Shown here in pieces: positions 51,777-60,990 of a stretch of DNA of 64,000 bases (position 1 is its first letter; every line of letters starts with the position of its first letter). The stretch comes from Pseudomonadota bacterium. Its GTDB lineage: Bacteria > Pseudomonadota > Gammaproteobacteria > Steroidobacterales > Steroidobacteraceae. A program made the translations under genes and the position numbers. Location of the stretch: contig JAJYLP010000006.1 of NCBI GenBank assembly GCA_021787615.1, forward strand, positions 1-64,000. Reading direction: 5' to 3'. Under the pieces are notes generated by a model. It was not told the DNA's origin and ran no database searches. It saw nothing but the letters and a program-made list of their open reading frames with translations.

Positions 51777-52511
51777 CTAATCCGCTTTGCGCAGGTCGAT
51801 GGCGACCGTGGTGGTGAACAGGAAAAAGCCGATCAGCATCGCAAAATACAGGATGTCGCGCGCCTCGAGGACGCCGCGGGTGATCGACTGGAAGTGCGTC
51901 AGCAGCGACAGCGAGGCGACGGCCTCGATGAGCATCTGGGGCGCCCAGCCGCGGAATACATCGAGCACGAGCGGGTAGCCCGCGAGCAGCAGCACGAAGC
52001 AGGCGGCCACCCCGAGGATGAAGGCCACCACCTGGTTACGCGTCAGCGCCGACATGCACGAGCCGATGGCGAGAAAGCCGCCGGCGAGCAGCAGGCTGCC
52101 GAGGTACGAGGCGATGATCACCCCGTTGTCGGGGCTGCCGAGGTAGTTGACGGTGAGCCAGATCGGAAAGGTGAGCGCGAGGGCGATCCCGGTGAAGATC
52201 CACGCGGCCAGATATTTGCCGAGCACCGCCTCCCAGACCTTCACCGGCAGCGTCATCAGCAGCTCGATGCTGCCCGATTTGCGCTCCTCGGCCCACAGCT
52301 TCATGGTGAGCGCCGGGATCAGGAACAGGTACAGCCACGGATGGAACATGAAGAACGGCCTGAGGTCCGCCTGGCCGAGCTGGAAGAAGCCTCCCACGTA
52401 GAACGCGAAGGCGTTGGCCAGCACCAGGAAGATGAGTATGAATACGTAGGCGAGCGGCGTCGCGAAATAACTCGCGAGCTCGCGGCGCAGGATCAGTGCC
52501 ACGTTGCGCAT
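51777..52511 (-). CDS. ABC transporter permease, GldF-like (ABC-2 type)
   Basis: A 244-aa ABC-2 type permease with six predicted spans. It begins MRNVALILRRELASYFATPLAYV and has a GSIELLMTLPVKVWEAVLGKYL loop near residue 90 (the ABC-2 coupling region). It resembles GldF of the Bacteroidetes gliding cluster, but here serves in a proteobacterial ATPase-permease-GldG-DUF4340 operon. The transported substrate is unknown. Confidence 0.88.
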   Translation of the reverse strand: MRNVALILRRELASYFATPLAYVFILIFLVLANAFAFYVGGFFQLGQADLRPFFMFHPWLYLFLIPALTMKLWAEERKSGSIELLMTLPVKVWEAVLGKYLAAWIFTGIALALTFPIWLTVNYLGSPDNGVIIASYLGSLLLAGGFLAIGSCMSALTRNQVVAFILGVAACFVLLLAGYPLVLDVFRGWAPQMLIEAVASLSLLTHFQSITRGVLEARDILYFAMLIGFFLFTTTVAIDLRKAD

Positions 52512-52531
52512 GAGTCCCCCCAGGTGTGCCG

Positions 52532-53455
52532 TCAGGCGGTAATGGTCCGGAATACGTCGTCGAGCCGCCCCGATTCCAGGCGCAGCTCCTTCAGCTGCAG
52601 CCCCTGGCTCGCCGCGAGCGCCGAGATGTCCTGCAGGATCATCGCGCCGGCGCGCGGCAGCGCCGTCAGGCGCGCCTCGCGCTCGCGCACCTCGACGTCG
52701 GCGACCGCCGGCAGCGCGGCGAGCGCCTCGCGAGCCGCTTCCAGTTGCTCGGCGCGCGAGAGCTGCAGCGATACGGCGTTGTGGTAGCGCGAGCGCGTGG
52801 TCAGCTGCAGCGGCGTATCGTCGGCGACGATGCGTCCGCGCGCGATGATGATGGCGCGAGTGCAGACCGCGTCGACCTCCTCGAGGATGTGCGTGGAGAT
52901 CACGGTGATCTTCTCGTGCGCCATCTCCTCGATGAGCGTGCGGACTTCATGCTTCTGATTCGGATCGAGGCCGTCGGTGGGCTCATCGAGCACCAGCACC
53001 GGCGGGTCGTGCACGATGGCCTGCGCGAGGCCGACGCGCCGCTTGAAGCCCTTGGAAAGCGTCTCGATGGGCTGCTCCAGCACGCTCGCGAGCTGCAGGC
53101 GTTCGATCACGTAGTTGAGCCGCTCGCGCTTGCGCGGCCCCTCGAGGCGTCGCACATCGGCAATGAAGTCGAGGAACCCCTGCACGCGCATCTCGCCGTA
53201 GCTCGGGGCGCCCTCGGGCAGATACCCGAGGCACTGGCGCGCCGCGAGCGGATCGGTCTCGACGTCATGGCCGTAGATGCTCGCGCGCCCCGAGGTGGGC
53301 GTGACGAAGCCGGCCAGCATGCGCATGGTGGTGGTCTTGCCCGCGCCGTTGGGACCGAGAAATCCCAGCACTTCGCCGGGACTCACTTCGAAGGTGACAT
53401 CCTCGACGGCCGTTACCGCCGGGTAGTGCTTGCACAGGTGCTCGGTCTTGATCAT
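52532..53455 (-). CDS. ABC transporter ATP-binding protein, GldA-like
   Basis: A 307-aa ATPase with Walker A GFLGPNGAGKTTTMRML, Q-loop LGYLPEGAPSYGEM, signature LSKGFKRRVGLAQ, Walker B PVLVLDEPTDGLDPNQ and the His of STHILEEVDAV. LSKGFKRR is the variant signature seen in ABC-2 exporters. The ATG at 53455 has AAGGAGG at 53459-53465 (minus strand), so the longer in-frame start is rejected. It leads the operon ATPase-permease-GldG-DUF4340. Confidence 0.92.
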   Translation of the reverse strand: MIKTEHLCKHYPAVTAVEDVTFEVSPGEVLGFLGPNGAGKTTTMRMLAGFVTPTSGRASIYGHDVETDPLAARQCLGYLPEGAPSYGEMRVQGFLDFIADVRRLEGPRKRERLNYVIERLQLASVLEQPIETLSKGFKRRVGLAQAIVHDPPVLVLDEPTDGLDPNQKHEVRTLIEEMAHEKITVISTHILEEVDAVCTRAIIIARGRIVADDTPLQLTTRSRYHNAVSLQLSRAEQLEAAREALAALPAVADVEVREREARLTALPRAGAMILQDISALAASQGLQLKELRLESGRLDDVFRTITA

Positions 53456-53507
53456 CGCGCCTCCTTCCCAGGGAGCCATAGAGTTGCCATCGGGGGAAAA
53501 AGTTCCG

Positions 53508-54110
53508 CTAGCGCGGCAGCCAGCCGCCGCGGTCGGCGCGCGAGCGCCAATACAGCATCATGATGGCCCCGCCCAGCATACCGCCGAGGTGCGCGAAATG
53601 CCCGATGCCGGGCTCGGTGCCGGTGATGCCGAAGAACAGCTCGAGCAGCCCGTACAGCGAGACGAACAGCCACGCGGGCAGCGGGATGGGCGGCAGCAGC
53701 AGCTGCAGCCGCGCGCGCGGGAAGAGCATGGCGAAGGCGAGCAGCACGCCGAACACGCCCCCGGAGGCGCCGATGGTCGGCTCGTGACTGCCGGTGGCGT
53801 GCAGCACGGCGATCTCGGTGAGCGCCGCAGCGATCACGCACACGAAATAATAAAGGAGAAAGCGCCGCGCGCCCCAGTACATCTCGAGGGCCGGGGCAAA
53901 CACGAACAGGCCGAACATGTTGCCGAAGATGTGCCACCAGGTGGCATGCAGGAAGGCGTACGTGACCAGCTGCCAGAGGTGGAAATGCGTTCCGAGCGGA
54001 TAGAGCGCGAAGCGCAGTATGAGCGCGGGCGGCGCGAACTGTTCGAACAGGAAGATCACCACGTTCGCGGCGATCAGGCCGAGCACGGCCGGTGTGAGCG
54101 AGCGGAACAT
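53508..54110 (-). CDS. rhomboid family intramembrane serine protease
   Basis: A 200-aa membrane protein with six predicted spans. Catalytic Ser116 lies in GASGGVFG and His174 in AHLGGMLGG; the oxyanion-side residues sit in HATWWHIFGNM near 55. All key rhomboid motifs are intact, so it should be active. It lies 53 bp upstream of the ABC ATPase gene on the same strand and may be co-transcribed, but a functional link is not evident from sequence. Confidence 0.92.
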   Translation of the reverse strand: MFRSLTPAVLGLIAANVVIFLFEQFAPPALILRFALYPLGTHFHLWQLVTYAFLHATWWHIFGNMFGLFVFAPALEMYWGARRFLLYYFVCVIAAALTEIAVLHATGSHEPTIGASGGVFGVLLAFAMLFPRARLQLLLPPIPLPAWLFVSLYGLLELFFGITGTEPGIGHFAHLGGMLGGAIMMLYWRSRADRGGWLPR

Positions 54111-54159
54111 CCGCGCAGTGTACGCGCCGCCGGTAAGCGTTGCCGGCGAAAACGCGCGC

Positions 54160-54996
54160 TCAAGGCGCGAGTTGGCCGCCGAGCCGTTCCGCCGCGGCGC
54201 GCAGCGGCGACAGCGCGGTGTCGATCAGCTCGCGGCGCGACAGGCGCGAGGCCTGCGCGCTGACATTCATGGCCGCGACCGTGACGCCGACCACGTTGCG
54301 CACCGGCACGGCGATCGAGCGCAGCCCGATCTCCAGTTCCTGATCGTTGAGTGCGAAGCCCTCGGCGCGCACCTCGGCGAGAATCTCAAGCAACGGCTCG
54401 AGGGAGGTGACCGTGAAGCGGGTGTGGGCGATGCGCGCCTCGCTCTCGAGCGAGTCTGCCGCCTGCGCCGGCGGCAGACTCGCCAGCAACACTCTTCCGA
54501 GCGCGGTGCAGTACGCCTGCAGGCGGCTGCCGACCCCGAGCGTGACTGACATAATGCGCTGGGTCGAGGCGCGCGCCACGTACACCACCACGCCCTCATC
54601 GAGTACCGCGACCGTGGTGGCCTCGCCGATGCGCTCACTCAGCTCCTTAAGAATCGGCTGTGCCGCGATGGCGAGCGGCGCGGTGGACAGGTAGGCGTAA
54701 CCGAGGCTGAGCACACGCGGCTGCAGGTAAAAGGCGCGCCCGTCGCTGGCCGCGTAGCCTAACTCGCGCAGCGTATACAGGCAGCGGCGCACCACCGCGC
54801 GCGTCAGTCCCGTGGCGCGGCTGACATCGGCGATGGTCAGCCGCCGGTCGACGCCGGCGAAGGCGCGGATGACATGCAGGCCGCGCGCCAGCGAGGTCAT
54901 GAAATCCGGATCGCCGGCACGAAACAGCGTGTCGCCGGCGTCGGCCGGCCGGCGCGCGGCGGTAGGACTGCGGGTTGAGGTCTTCGGAGGCAGCAC
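54160..54996 (-). CDS. IclR family transcriptional regulator, PcaR/PobR type
   Basis: A 278-aa regulator: winged helix-turn-helix at about 33-95 (TIADVSRATGLTRAVVRRCL), then the IclR effector domain (TALGRVLLASLPPA, LNDQELEIGLRSIAVPV). It resembles regulators of aromatic-acid catabolism (Pca, Pob), but no such target cluster is in the window. It lies 49 bp upstream of the rhomboid gene on the same strand, and the TetR gene is upstream of it, also on the minus strand. Confidence 0.88.
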   Translation of the reverse strand: MLPPKTSTRSPTAARRPADAGDTLFRAGDPDFMTSLARGLHVIRAFAGVDRRLTIADVSRATGLTRAVVRRCLYTLRELGYAASDGRAFYLQPRVLSLGYAYLSTAPLAIAAQPILKELSERIGEATTVAVLDEGVVVYVARASTQRIMSVTLGVGSRLQAYCTALGRVLLASLPPAQAADSLESEARIAHTRFTVTSLEPLLEILAEVRAEGFALNDQELEIGLRSIAVPVRNVVGVTVAAMNVSAQASRLSRRELIDTALSPLRAAAERLGGQLAP

Positions 54997-55068
54997 GGCG
55001 AGTGGGCGGTCGCAAGTGCGGTAATCGTACTGCTCGGCGTGGCGCCGCGCGAGTGCCGGCGTGTGCGG

Positions 55069-55791
55069 TTACGGTGTCCCGAGGCTCGCCTCGATGCTGC
55101 GCCACAGCACGCTCTTCAGCGTGATCAGCCGCTCGCCGGCAAAGTCCGGCCAGCCCAGCGCCTTCAGCATCAGGGGGCGCGCGCGGCGCACCAGTGTCGC
55201 CTGGCCCATGATGGCGACGGCCCGGATCTGCGCTTGCGGGCCGGTGATCGGCTCCTCGAGGAGGCGGGCGATGATTTCGGTCATCAGTGCCACGAGACGC
55301 CCGCCGATGCGCTGGTAGATCGCCTCGAACGCCTCGTTGTGCTCGGTCTGCGCGCGCGCGAAGAACAGCGCCCAGCTCTCGGGCCGGTCGGTGGCCAGCG
55401 CCTCGAGCAGCGGGTCGAGCAGACTGCGCAGCAGGGCGAGCAGCTGGGCGCGGCTGAGCGGGCCTGCGTGCAGCGCCTCGCGCGCCCGCCCGGCGGCGGG
55501 CTCCAGGCGCACTCGCACGTCCTCGGTGATGTATTCGATGCAGGCCCGGTGCAGCCCCTGCTTGCCGCCGAAGTAGTACTGCAGGGCCGGCAGGCTGACC
55601 TGCGCGCGCTCGGCGATGGCGCGGGTCGAGGCGCCCTGGAAGCCGAGCTGCGCGAACAGCGCGATCGCCGTCTCGAGAATCCGGCGCCGGGTATCTTCGC
55701 CGCAGGCGTAGCCGCGGCGCGGTGCGCGCCGGAGGGGCGCGCGGCGCCGGCCACCCGGGGTTGGCGCGCGGGGCGCGCGCTTGCTGCTCAT
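55069..55791 (-). CDS. TetR family regulator, CecR (DUF1956) type
   Basis: A 240-aa repressor. A basic N-terminal tail precedes a TetR helix-turn-helix (RRRILETAIALFAQLGFQGA, then STRAIAERAQVSLPALQYYF), and the C-terminal part fits the DUF1956/CecR family. In E. coli CecR (YbiH) controls the ybhGFSR exporter; here the matching exporter is directly divergent (55920 on), strongly suggesting it regulates that operon (inference). The ATG at 55791 is chosen; the longer in-frame start at 55836 reaches into the intergenic promoter region. Confidence 0.87.
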   Translation of the reverse strand: MSSKRAPRAPTPGGRRRAPLRRAPRRGYACGEDTRRRILETAIALFAQLGFQGASTRAIAERAQVSLPALQYYFGGKQGLHRACIEYITEDVRVRLEPAAGRAREALHAGPLSRAQLLALLRSLLDPLLEALATDRPESWALFFARAQTEHNEAFEAIYQRIGGRLVALMTEIIARLLEEPITGPQAQIRAVAIMGQATLVRRARPLMLKALGWPDFAGERLITLKSVLWRSIEASLGTP

Positions 55792-55851
55792 CGTGTCCAC
55801 CGTATCAGTCCCGCTCACTCTGCCAGGGTCCGCCATTGCGGTGAATACGAA

Positions 55852-55885
55852 ATACTATCAATTGACAGAAAAGTATCAAGCGACA
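55852..55885. promoter_or_regulatory. candidate operator/promoter between cecR-like gene and exporter operon
   Basis: The 128-bp divergent gap holds a near-perfect direct repeat: TATCAATTGACA at 55856-55867 and TATCAAGCGACA at 55874-55885, 18 bp apart. The first copy contains the palindrome TCAATTGA (55858-55865) and a perfect plus-strand -35 TTGACA at 55862-55867. On the minus strand TTGATA is present. A TetR-type protein could bind here and control both directions. This is sequence inspection only. Confidence 0.4.
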
Positions 55886-55919
55886 CAGAATCCGCGCGGC
55901 CACACACAGGAGTCCGGCA

Positions 55920-56978
55920 GTGAACGAGTCGTCCTCGGAACCGGCGCAAGCGGCGCCGGCGGCAGCGCTGCGCCGCGCTCGGCCCTGGCTGGCTCTCGCC
56001 GTGGGTGTTGTCGTTGCGGCGAGCCTCGGGGCGTGGTGGTACGCGGGCCGACATCACGGTCCTGCCGACATCGTGCTGTACGGCAACGTGGATCTGCGCG
56101 AGGTCGATCTGGCGTTCAATGACAGCGGCCGGATCGACACCGTCGCGGTGCAGGAGGGCGATCGGGTGCACCCGGGAGAGGCACTGGCGCGGCTCGACAC
56201 CAGCCGCATGCGGCCGATGCTCGCGCAGGCCGCGGCACAGGCTGCAGCCGAGCGCGCCGTGCTGGCGCGGCTGCGCCACGGCAGCCGGCCGCAGGAGATC
56301 GCCCAGGCGCGCGCCAACGTGGCGCTGGCGCGCGCGCAGCAGCAACAGGCGCTCGTGCAGTACTCGCGTGTCGCGACCGTGTTTCGCCGTTCCAAGGGCC
56401 GCGCGGTGAGCCGGCAGGATGTCACGGATGCTCAGGCCGCAGCCGCGGTGGCCGTGGCACGCACGCGCGTCGCCCGTGAGGCGCTGCATCTTGCGGTGCT
56501 CGGGCCGCGCCGCGAGGACATCGAGCAGGCGTCTGCGCTGCTCGCGGCTGATGAGGCGCAGGTTGCGCTGCTGCGCCGGGAGCTCGCCGATGCCGTGCTG
56601 CGCGCGCCGCTCGCGGCGGTGGTGCGCACCCGGGTTGCCGAGCCCGGCGACATGGCCTCCCCGCAGCGGACCGTCTTTACCCTGGCGATCACCAACCCGA
56701 AGTGGGTGCGCGCCTACATCCCGGAGACGGATCTCGGCCGCGTCCATCCCGGCATGAAGGCGACTGTGGCGGTGGACGCCTTCCCGCGCCGGCGCTTCCC
56801 CGGCTGGGTGGGGTTCATCTCCTCCGAGGCGCAATTCACGCCAAGGGCGGTCGAGACGCCGCAGCTGCGCACCAGCCTCGTCTACGAGATCCGGGTGTTC
56901 GTGGACGATCCTCACGATGAGCTGCGCCTCGGCATGCCCGCGACGGTGTACCTGATGCCCGGCGGGAAGCGCTCGTGA
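55920..56978 (+). CDS. ybhG: HlyD family periplasmic adaptor of ABC exporter (YbhG-like)
   Basis: A 352-aa membrane fusion protein: one N-terminal span (PWLALAVGVVVAASLGAWW), a biotinyl/lipoyl-like half motif, a helical hairpin (about 95-215) including ARANVALARAQQQQALVQYS, and a beta-barrel domain with ITNPKWVRAYIPETDLGRV. The start is GTG at 55920 with AGGAG at the right distance. It is the first gene of the operon adaptor-ATPase-permease-permease-outer membrane factor. Symbol by analogy to E. coli ybhG. Confidence 0.88.
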   Translation: MNESSSEPAQAAPAAALRRARPWLALAVGVVVAASLGAWWYAGRHHGPADIVLYGNVDLREVDLAFNDSGRIDTVAVQEGDRVHPGEALARLDTSRMRPMLAQAAAQAAAERAVLARLRHGSRPQEIAQARANVALARAQQQQALVQYSRVATVFRRSKGRAVSRQDVTDAQAAAAVAVARTRVAREALHLAVLGPRREDIEQASALLAADEAQVALLRRELADAVLRAPLAAVVRTRVAEPGDMASPQRTVFTLAITNPKWVRAYIPETDLGRVHPGMKATVAVDAFPRRRFPGWVGFISSEAQFTPRAVETPQLRTSLVYEIRVFVDDPHDELRLGMPATVYLMPGGKRS

Positions 56979-58705
56979 ACGGCGAGCCGGGCGCGGTGCT
57001 CGAATGCCGGGAGGTGCACAAGTCCTTCGGCCCCCGGGCCCCCGCGCTCGCGGGCGTCTCGCTCGCGGTGCCGGCCGGGCGCCTGAGCGCGCTCATCGGT
57101 CCCGACGGGGCCGGCAAGACCACCCTGATGCGCCTCGCCTGCGGGCTGCTCCGCGCCGAGCGCGGCACGCTGCGCGTGCTGGGATTCGACCCGGCCGTCG
57201 CCGCGCTGCGCATCCAGGAGCGAGTGAGCTACATGCCGCAGAAGTTCGGCCTGTACGAGGATCTGACGGTGCGCGAGAACCTGGATCTGTACGCCGATCT
57301 GCACGGGGTGAGCGCCGATGCGCGCGCGCAGCGCTATCCGCAACTGCTGCACATGACCGATCTGGCGCGCTTCGAGCGGCGGCTCGCCGGGCGGCTCTCC
57401 GGCGGCATGAAGCAGAAGCTCGGCTTGGCGTGCACCCTGGTGGGCTCCCCGCAGCTGCTGCTGCTCGATGAGCCGACCGTCGGGGTCGATCCGCTCTCGC
57501 GGCGCGAGCTGTGGCAGATCGTGAGCCATCTCGTGCGCGAGCAGGGGCTGACGGTGCTGCTGAGCACCGCCTATCTCGATGAGGCCGAGCGCGCCGACCG
57601 GGTGATCGTGCTGCAGGCCGGACGGGTGCTCGCCGAGGATGTGCCGCTGGGGATCATCCGCCTCGCCGCGGGCCGCACCTTCAAACTCACGCCGGCCGCC
57701 CCTGAGAACGCGCGCCGGCTCCAGGCGCGCCTGCTCGCCTCGAGCGCGGTGATCGATGCGGTGCCCGATGCGGGCGCGGTGCGCTGCGTCTGCGCGCAGG
57801 CCGACGGCCCGCCCGCTGCCGGTCTGACAGCGGTGGCGCCGCGCTTCGAGGACGGGTTCATGGTGTTGCTGCGGCGCTCGCACGCGCCCGAGGCGCTGAC
57901 CGACATCGTCCTCTCGAACCCGCCGGCGCCCTCGAGCGGCGCGGTCATCGAGGTGCGCGACCTCGTGAAGCGCTTCGGCGCGTTCACCGCCGTCGACCGG
58001 GTGAGCTTCAGTGTGAGCCAGGGCGAGATCTTCGGACTGCTCGGGCCGAACGGCGCCGGCAAGACCACCACGTTCCGCATGCTCTGCGGGCTGCTCGCGC
58101 CGAGCGGCGGCGTACTGCGCGTCGGCGGGGTCGATGTGGCGCGCGCGGGCGATGCCGCGCGCGGACAGCTCGGCTACGTTGCGCAGAAATTCTCGCTGTA
58201 TGGACCGCTCAACGTGCGCGAGAACCTGGAGTTCTTCGCCAGCGCCTACGGGCTGCGCGGCGCGCGGCGGCGCGAGCGGATCGACTGGGCGATGCGCCAG
58301 TTCGACCTCACGCGCACCGCCGGCGCGGCGGCCGACCTGCCCGGCGGCTTCAAGCAGCGCCTTGCGATGGCCGCGGCGCTGCTGCACGAGCCGCGCATCC
58401 TGTTTCTCGATGAGCCGACCAGCGGCGCCGATGCGCTGGCGCGGCGCGCCTTCTGGCGGCGCATCTCGGCGCTCGCCGATCAGGGCGTCACCGTGGTGGT
58501 CACGACGCACTTCATGCCGGAGGCCGAGTACTGCGATCACATCGTCATCATGGATTCGGGCAGAGTGTTGGCGCAGGGCACACCGGCGCAGGTTCGCTCG
58601 CTCGCGCCGCGCCAGGGCGAGCTCGAGCCGACCATGGAAGATGCGTTCATCGCCGTGGTCGAGCGTTCGCGCGCCGCCGAGGCGGCCGCCGCGGGGGCGG
58701 GCTGA
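56975..58705 (+). CDS. ybhF: ABC transporter ATPase with two nucleotide-binding domains (YbhF-like)
   Basis: A 576-aa tandem ATPase. NBD1 has IGPDGAGKTTLMRL (the usual Asn of PNGAGKT is Asp), LSGGMKQKLGLA and LLLLDEPTVGVDP. NBD2, from about residue 325, has LLGPNGAGKTTTFRML, LPGGFKQRLAMAAALL and LFLDEPTSGAD. Signature 2 (LPGGF) departs from LSGGQ. It begins with GTG overlapping the adaptor stop. The two NBDs in one chain match YbhF, which works with permeases YbhS and YbhR. Confidence 0.92.
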   Translation: MNGEPGAVLECREVHKSFGPRAPALAGVSLAVPAGRLSALIGPDGAGKTTLMRLACGLLRAERGTLRVLGFDPAVAALRIQERVSYMPQKFGLYEDLTVRENLDLYADLHGVSADARAQRYPQLLHMTDLARFERRLAGRLSGGMKQKLGLACTLVGSPQLLLLDEPTVGVDPLSRRELWQIVSHLVREQGLTVLLSTAYLDEAERADRVIVLQAGRVLAEDVPLGIIRLAAGRTFKLTPAAPENARRLQARLLASSAVIDAVPDAGAVRCVCAQADGPPAAGLTAVAPRFEDGFMVLLRRSHAPEALTDIVLSNPPAPSSGAVIEVRDLVKRFGAFTAVDRVSFSVSQGEIFGLLGPNGAGKTTTFRMLCGLLAPSGGVLRVGGVDVARAGDAARGQLGYVAQKFSLYGPLNVRENLEFFASAYGLRGARRRERIDWAMRQFDLTRTAGAAADLPGGFKQRLAMAAALLHEPRILFLDEPTSGADALARRAFWRRISALADQGVTVVVTTHFMPEAEYCDHIVIMDSGRVLAQGTPAQVRSLAPRQGELEPTMEDAFIAVVERSRAAEAAAAGAG

Positions 58706-58708
58706 GCC

Positions 58709-59839
58709 ATGGCTGCCCGGGCAATGAGCGATGGGCGTGCGCGCCTCGCGCGGGTCCGCACACTGGTGCTGAAGGAATGGCGGCAGATGATCCGCGATCC
58801 GGCGAGCATCGCCATCGGTGTCGTGCTGCCGGTGATTCTCATCCTGCTGTTCGGCTACGGGCTGTCGCTCGATGTGAAGAACGTGCCGCTCGCCGTGCTC
58901 GACCAGGATGGCTCATCGCTCGCGAGCGGACTGATCGGGGATTTGCGGCTCTCGCCGTACTTCAAGCCCTACAGCGTCACCTCGCTGCACTCGGCCGAGC
59001 GGTTGCTCGCCGCTGCAAGGGTCGAGGGCATCCTTACCGTGCCGCCCAACTTTGCGCGCGAGGCGCGCACGGGCACCGCCGCCGTGCAGCTGATCGTGTC
59101 CGGCGCCGACGCCAACACGGCGCGCATCATGGAGGCTTACGTGAGCGGCGCGGTGGCGGGTTGGGCGGCCCGGGAGGCCCCCGCGCTCGCGGGCCCGGTG
59201 GGCGTGCAGAGCCGCCTGTGGTTCAACGCTGCCAACGACAGCCGCTACTTCCTCGTGCCTGGACTGATCGTGCTGGTCATGACGCTGATCGGCGCCTTTC
59301 TCACCGCCATGGTGGTGGCGCGCGAGTGGGAGCGCGGTACGTTCGAGGCGCTGTTCGTCACGCCGGTACGCGCCGAGGAGATTCTGCTCGGCAAGACCAT
59401 CCCGTACTTCGCTCTGGGGATGGTCGGGCTCGCATTGTGCGTGCTCTCGGGACGCTTCCTGTTTCACGTGCCGCTGCGCGGCTCGCTGCTCGTGCTGCTC
59501 GCCGTCTCGATGCTCTACGTGCTCGTGGCGCTCGCCATCGGCTTGCTCATCTCCTCGGCGGTGAAGAACCAGCTGGTGGCGAGCCAGCTGACGCTGATCG
59601 TCACCTTCATGCCGGCAACCATGCTCTCGGGGCTGCTGTTCGATCTGCGCAGCATGCCGGCAGCGATCCGCGCGATCACCTATGTGCTGCCGGCCCGCTA
59701 CTACGTGACGCTGCTGCAGACGATCTTTCTCGCCGGGGACATCTGGACGGTCATCGTGCCGAACGCGCTCGCGCTGCTCGCCATGCTGGCGCTGTTCGCG
59801 CTCGCGCTGCGCGCGGTGACCCGCAAGAGGCTCGCCTGA
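58709..59839 (+). CDS. ybhS: ABC-2 type permease (YbhS-like)
   Basis: A 376-aa permease: one N-terminal span, a large periplasmic loop (about 60-190), then five spans ending at VTRKRLA. It has the family segment VAREWERGTFEALFVTPVR and FLPA-type stretch MPATMLSGLLFDL. It lies 3 bp after the ATPase and 3 bp before the second permease. An ATG five codons in (58724) is a possible alternative start. Confidence 0.9.
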   Translation: MAARAMSDGRARLARVRTLVLKEWRQMIRDPASIAIGVVLPVILILLFGYGLSLDVKNVPLAVLDQDGSSLASGLIGDLRLSPYFKPYSVTSLHSAERLLAAARVEGILTVPPNFAREARTGTAAVQLIVSGADANTARIMEAYVSGAVAGWAAREAPALAGPVGVQSRLWFNAANDSRYFLVPGLIVLVMTLIGAFLTAMVVAREWERGTFEALFVTPVRAEEILLGKTIPYFALGMVGLALCVLSGRFLFHVPLRGSLLVLLAVSMLYVLVALAIGLLISSAVKNQLVASQLTLIVTFMPATMLSGLLFDLRSMPAAIRAITYVLPARYYVTLLQTIFLAGDIWTVIVPNALALLAMLALFALALRAVTRKRLA

Positions 59840-59842
59840 ATC

Positions 59843-60961
59843 ATGCTCAACTCGCTCTTGCGCATCGTGGCACTCGCCCGCAAGGAGCTCCTCGCGGTGC
59901 TCAAGGACCGGCGCGCCCTGTTGAGCTTGCTGGTGCCGGTGCTGGTGCAGACCATGGTGTTCGGTTACGCGGCGAGCTACGACCTCAATCGGGTACCGTA
60001 CGTTCTCTGGTCGCGCGATCAGGGCGAGGCGGCTACGGCGCTCATCGCTCGCTTCGACGGCACGGGGATTTTCCAGCGCGTGGCCACGGTCGAGCGCGAG
60101 CGCGAGCTGCGCGCGGCGATCGACGATCGGCGCGCGCTGCTCGCGATCGGCATTCCGGCGGATTTCACGCGGCGGCTGGCCGCGGGGAGCTCCGTCGACG
60201 TGCAGCTGATCGCCGATGGCCGCAATTCCAACACCGCGAGCACCGCGCTCGGTTACGCCCAGACGGTGGTCGGCGCCTTCAATGCGCAATGGCGTGCCGC
60301 GCATGGGGAGTCGGGTCCGCCGGCGCGGCTCACGGCGCGGGCCTGGTACAACCCCAACCTGATCAGCCGCTGGGACATGGTGCCGGGGCTGATCGGCACG
60401 CTGACGCTGCTGCAGACGATGCTGCTCGCGGCGATGTCGGTGGCGCGCGAGCGCGAGCAGGGCACCTTCGATCAGCTGCTGGTGACGCCGATCCGGCCGG
60501 GGGAGATCATGGCCGGCAAGGCGCTGCCGGCGATGCTGATCGGCATCGCGCAGGCGACCGGGGTGCTGCTGGTGGCGCAGTTGTGGTTTCGTATCCCGTT
60601 CGAGGGATCCTTCGCTGTCCTCTACGGTGGACTGGTGGTCTTCGTGCTCGCCGCCGTGGGCATTGGACTGGTACTCTCAGCGTTGTCCTATACGATGCAG
60701 CAGGCGATGCTGTACTCATTCCTGCTGCTGATGCCGTTCACGCTGCTGTCGGGCCTCACCACGCCCATCGCGAACATGCCGCGCGTGCTGCAAGACTTCA
60801 CTCTCATCGACCCGCTGCGCTACGCTATCAACATCGCCCAGCGGGTCTATCTCGAGGGCGCGGGCGTGAAGCTGTTGCTGCCCGAACTGTGGCCGCTGGC
60901 GCTGATCGCGACGGTCACGCTGAGCGCCGCGTCCTGGATGTTTCGTCACCGCCTGCAATGA
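59843..60961 (+). CDS. ybhR: ABC-2 type permease (YbhR-like)
   Basis: A 372-aa permease paralogous to the preceding one, with the same topology: VAREREQGTFDQLLVTPIR in the coupling region, MLYSFLLLMPFTLLSGLTTP and LRYAINIAQRVYLEGA near the end. The two permeases probably form the heterodimeric channel. Its stop overlaps an in-frame ATG of the following outer membrane factor gene. Confidence 0.9.
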   Translation: MLNSLLRIVALARKELLAVLKDRRALLSLLVPVLVQTMVFGYAASYDLNRVPYVLWSRDQGEAATALIARFDGTGIFQRVATVERERELRAAIDDRRALLAIGIPADFTRRLAAGSSVDVQLIADGRNSNTASTALGYAQTVVGAFNAQWRAAHGESGPPARLTARAWYNPNLISRWDMVPGLIGTLTLLQTMLLAAMSVAREREQGTFDQLLVTPIRPGEIMAGKALPAMLIGIAQATGVLLVAQLWFRIPFEGSFAVLYGGLVVFVLAAVGIGLVLSALSYTMQQAMLYSFLLLMPFTLLSGLTTPIANMPRVLQDFTLIDPLRYAINIAQRVYLEGAGVKLLLPELWPLALIATVTLSAASWMFRHRLQ

Positions 60962-60990
60962 CCGTCGTGATGCTGAATAGGGAATTGCGT

